Shown one piece after another: positions 63,631 through 63,839 of a stretch of DNA of 63,839 nucleotides. Numbering within the stretch: the stretch's first letter is position 1; each line of letters opens with the position of its first letter. The stretch is taken from contig JAHQWE010000084.1 of NCBI GenBank assembly GCA_019633985.1, positions 1 through 63,839 on the forward strand. Reading direction: 5' to 3'. The translations under genes were made by a program, and so were the position numbers. This DNA is from Acidiferrobacterales bacterium. Lineage in GTDB: Bacteria > Pseudomonadota > Gammaproteobacteria > Arenicellales > Poriferihabitantaceae. Under the pieces are notes generated by a model. That model was given only the letters and a program-made list of their open reading frames with translations, made no database searches and was not told where the DNA came from.

Positions 63631-63839
63631 GACTGGGTAATTATGAAGCTGCGTTTTTCCGTTCTGTTTGATACCGATCTCGCGAAGGTAAAAAGATTTT
63701 TGAAAATATGGAGCAGAGATGATGGCTATTCCAGAATATGCCGACGATTTTCTGTAGCCGTTTAAGTCTCAGGGCGTTCTGGAACTGGAAGATTTGGGAA
63801 TCGTAGTGAGAGGGAAGTTTATGGCGAAACCTGGCAAGC
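63631..63839 (+). pseudogene. Decayed MscS-type mechanosensitive channel, partial
   Basis: Two frames spell the C-terminal beta domain of an MscS-family channel: LPGDWVIMKLRFSVLFDTDL and AKVKRF in frame 1, then EMMAIPEYADDFL, a TAG at 63755-63757, PFKSQGVLELEDLGIVVRG and KFMAKPGK in frame 2 to the window edge. There is a frameshift near 63705, and the nonsense codon replaces an expected residue before PFKSQGV. No membrane region precedes it, so only the soluble end survives. Confidence 0.8.

Overview
The window looks like a chromosomal stretch of a Gram-negative, probably marine, gammaproteobacterium. The support is a full-length PpnN of the enterobacterial type, HtpX, a sigma-54-type promoter in front of an ammonium transporter, two-partner secretion genes, lipoproteins with clear lipoboxes, Tat signals and porin-like barrels. 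The exact lineage cannot be read from the sequence. No rRNA, tRNA, CRISPR array, transposase or phage structural block was seen, so this is ordinary but accessory-rich chromosome with a high share of exported proteins.

Layout. 1-5.2 kb: a cut-off subtilisin-CUB protease behind a collagen-like tail-collar protein, two small exported proteins and a DUF3750 protein. 5.5-7.3 kb: an ammonium transporter with a 55-residue membrane protein behind it, a sigma-54-like promoter and an NtrC-like box. 7.5-12 kb: a Cys-rich exported protein, a DUF2182/DUF1326 pair, and a coupled pair of unknown cytosolic genes. 12-17.3 kb: an operon of Tat-exported vanadium haloperoxidase, outer-membrane barrel and lipoprotein, then a two-gene unit of class II glutamine amidotransferase and double cyclic-nucleotide-binding protein. 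17.8-22.4 kb: an erythromycin-esterase-like protein, a DUF4124-glutaredoxin fusion and an HtrA-like protein that has lost its catalytic triad. 22.5-25.8 kb: a MoxR ATPase / VWA-metallopeptidase / unknown operon. 26.4-32 kb: ppnN, a voltage-sensor protein without a pore, an asparagine-synthetase-like protein and a decayed acyl-CoA ligase.

32-40.5 kb holds envelope and repeat proteins: a His-rich lipoprotein, a lipoprotein with twelve 23-residue repeats and a peptidoglycan-binding end, a Sel1 protein, an Ig/LamG protein, a GntR regulator, and an exported protein made of eleven 36-residue repeats next to a small TPR protein. 40.6-49.2 kb is the most striking unit: a minus-strand operon of TpsB transporter, TpsA exoprotein and an exported WD40-caspase protease with intact His/Cys and an EF-hand-like loop. 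49.4-63 kb is mostly metabolic: amidohydrolase, type II NADH dehydrogenase, START-like protein, SDR, FAD amine oxidase, glycerophosphodiesterase, a membrane coiled-coil ankyrin protein, a LysR regulator, HtpX and an MlrC-like peptidase. Three decayed genes were recognised by hand-translation: an acyl-CoA ligase (31.4-32.0 kb), a small membrane protein (58.5-58.9 kb) and an MscS-type channel at the right edge.

Starts were chosen by Shine-Dalgarno spacing and signal-peptide position where possible. Family names come from recognising motifs by eye, not from a database search.
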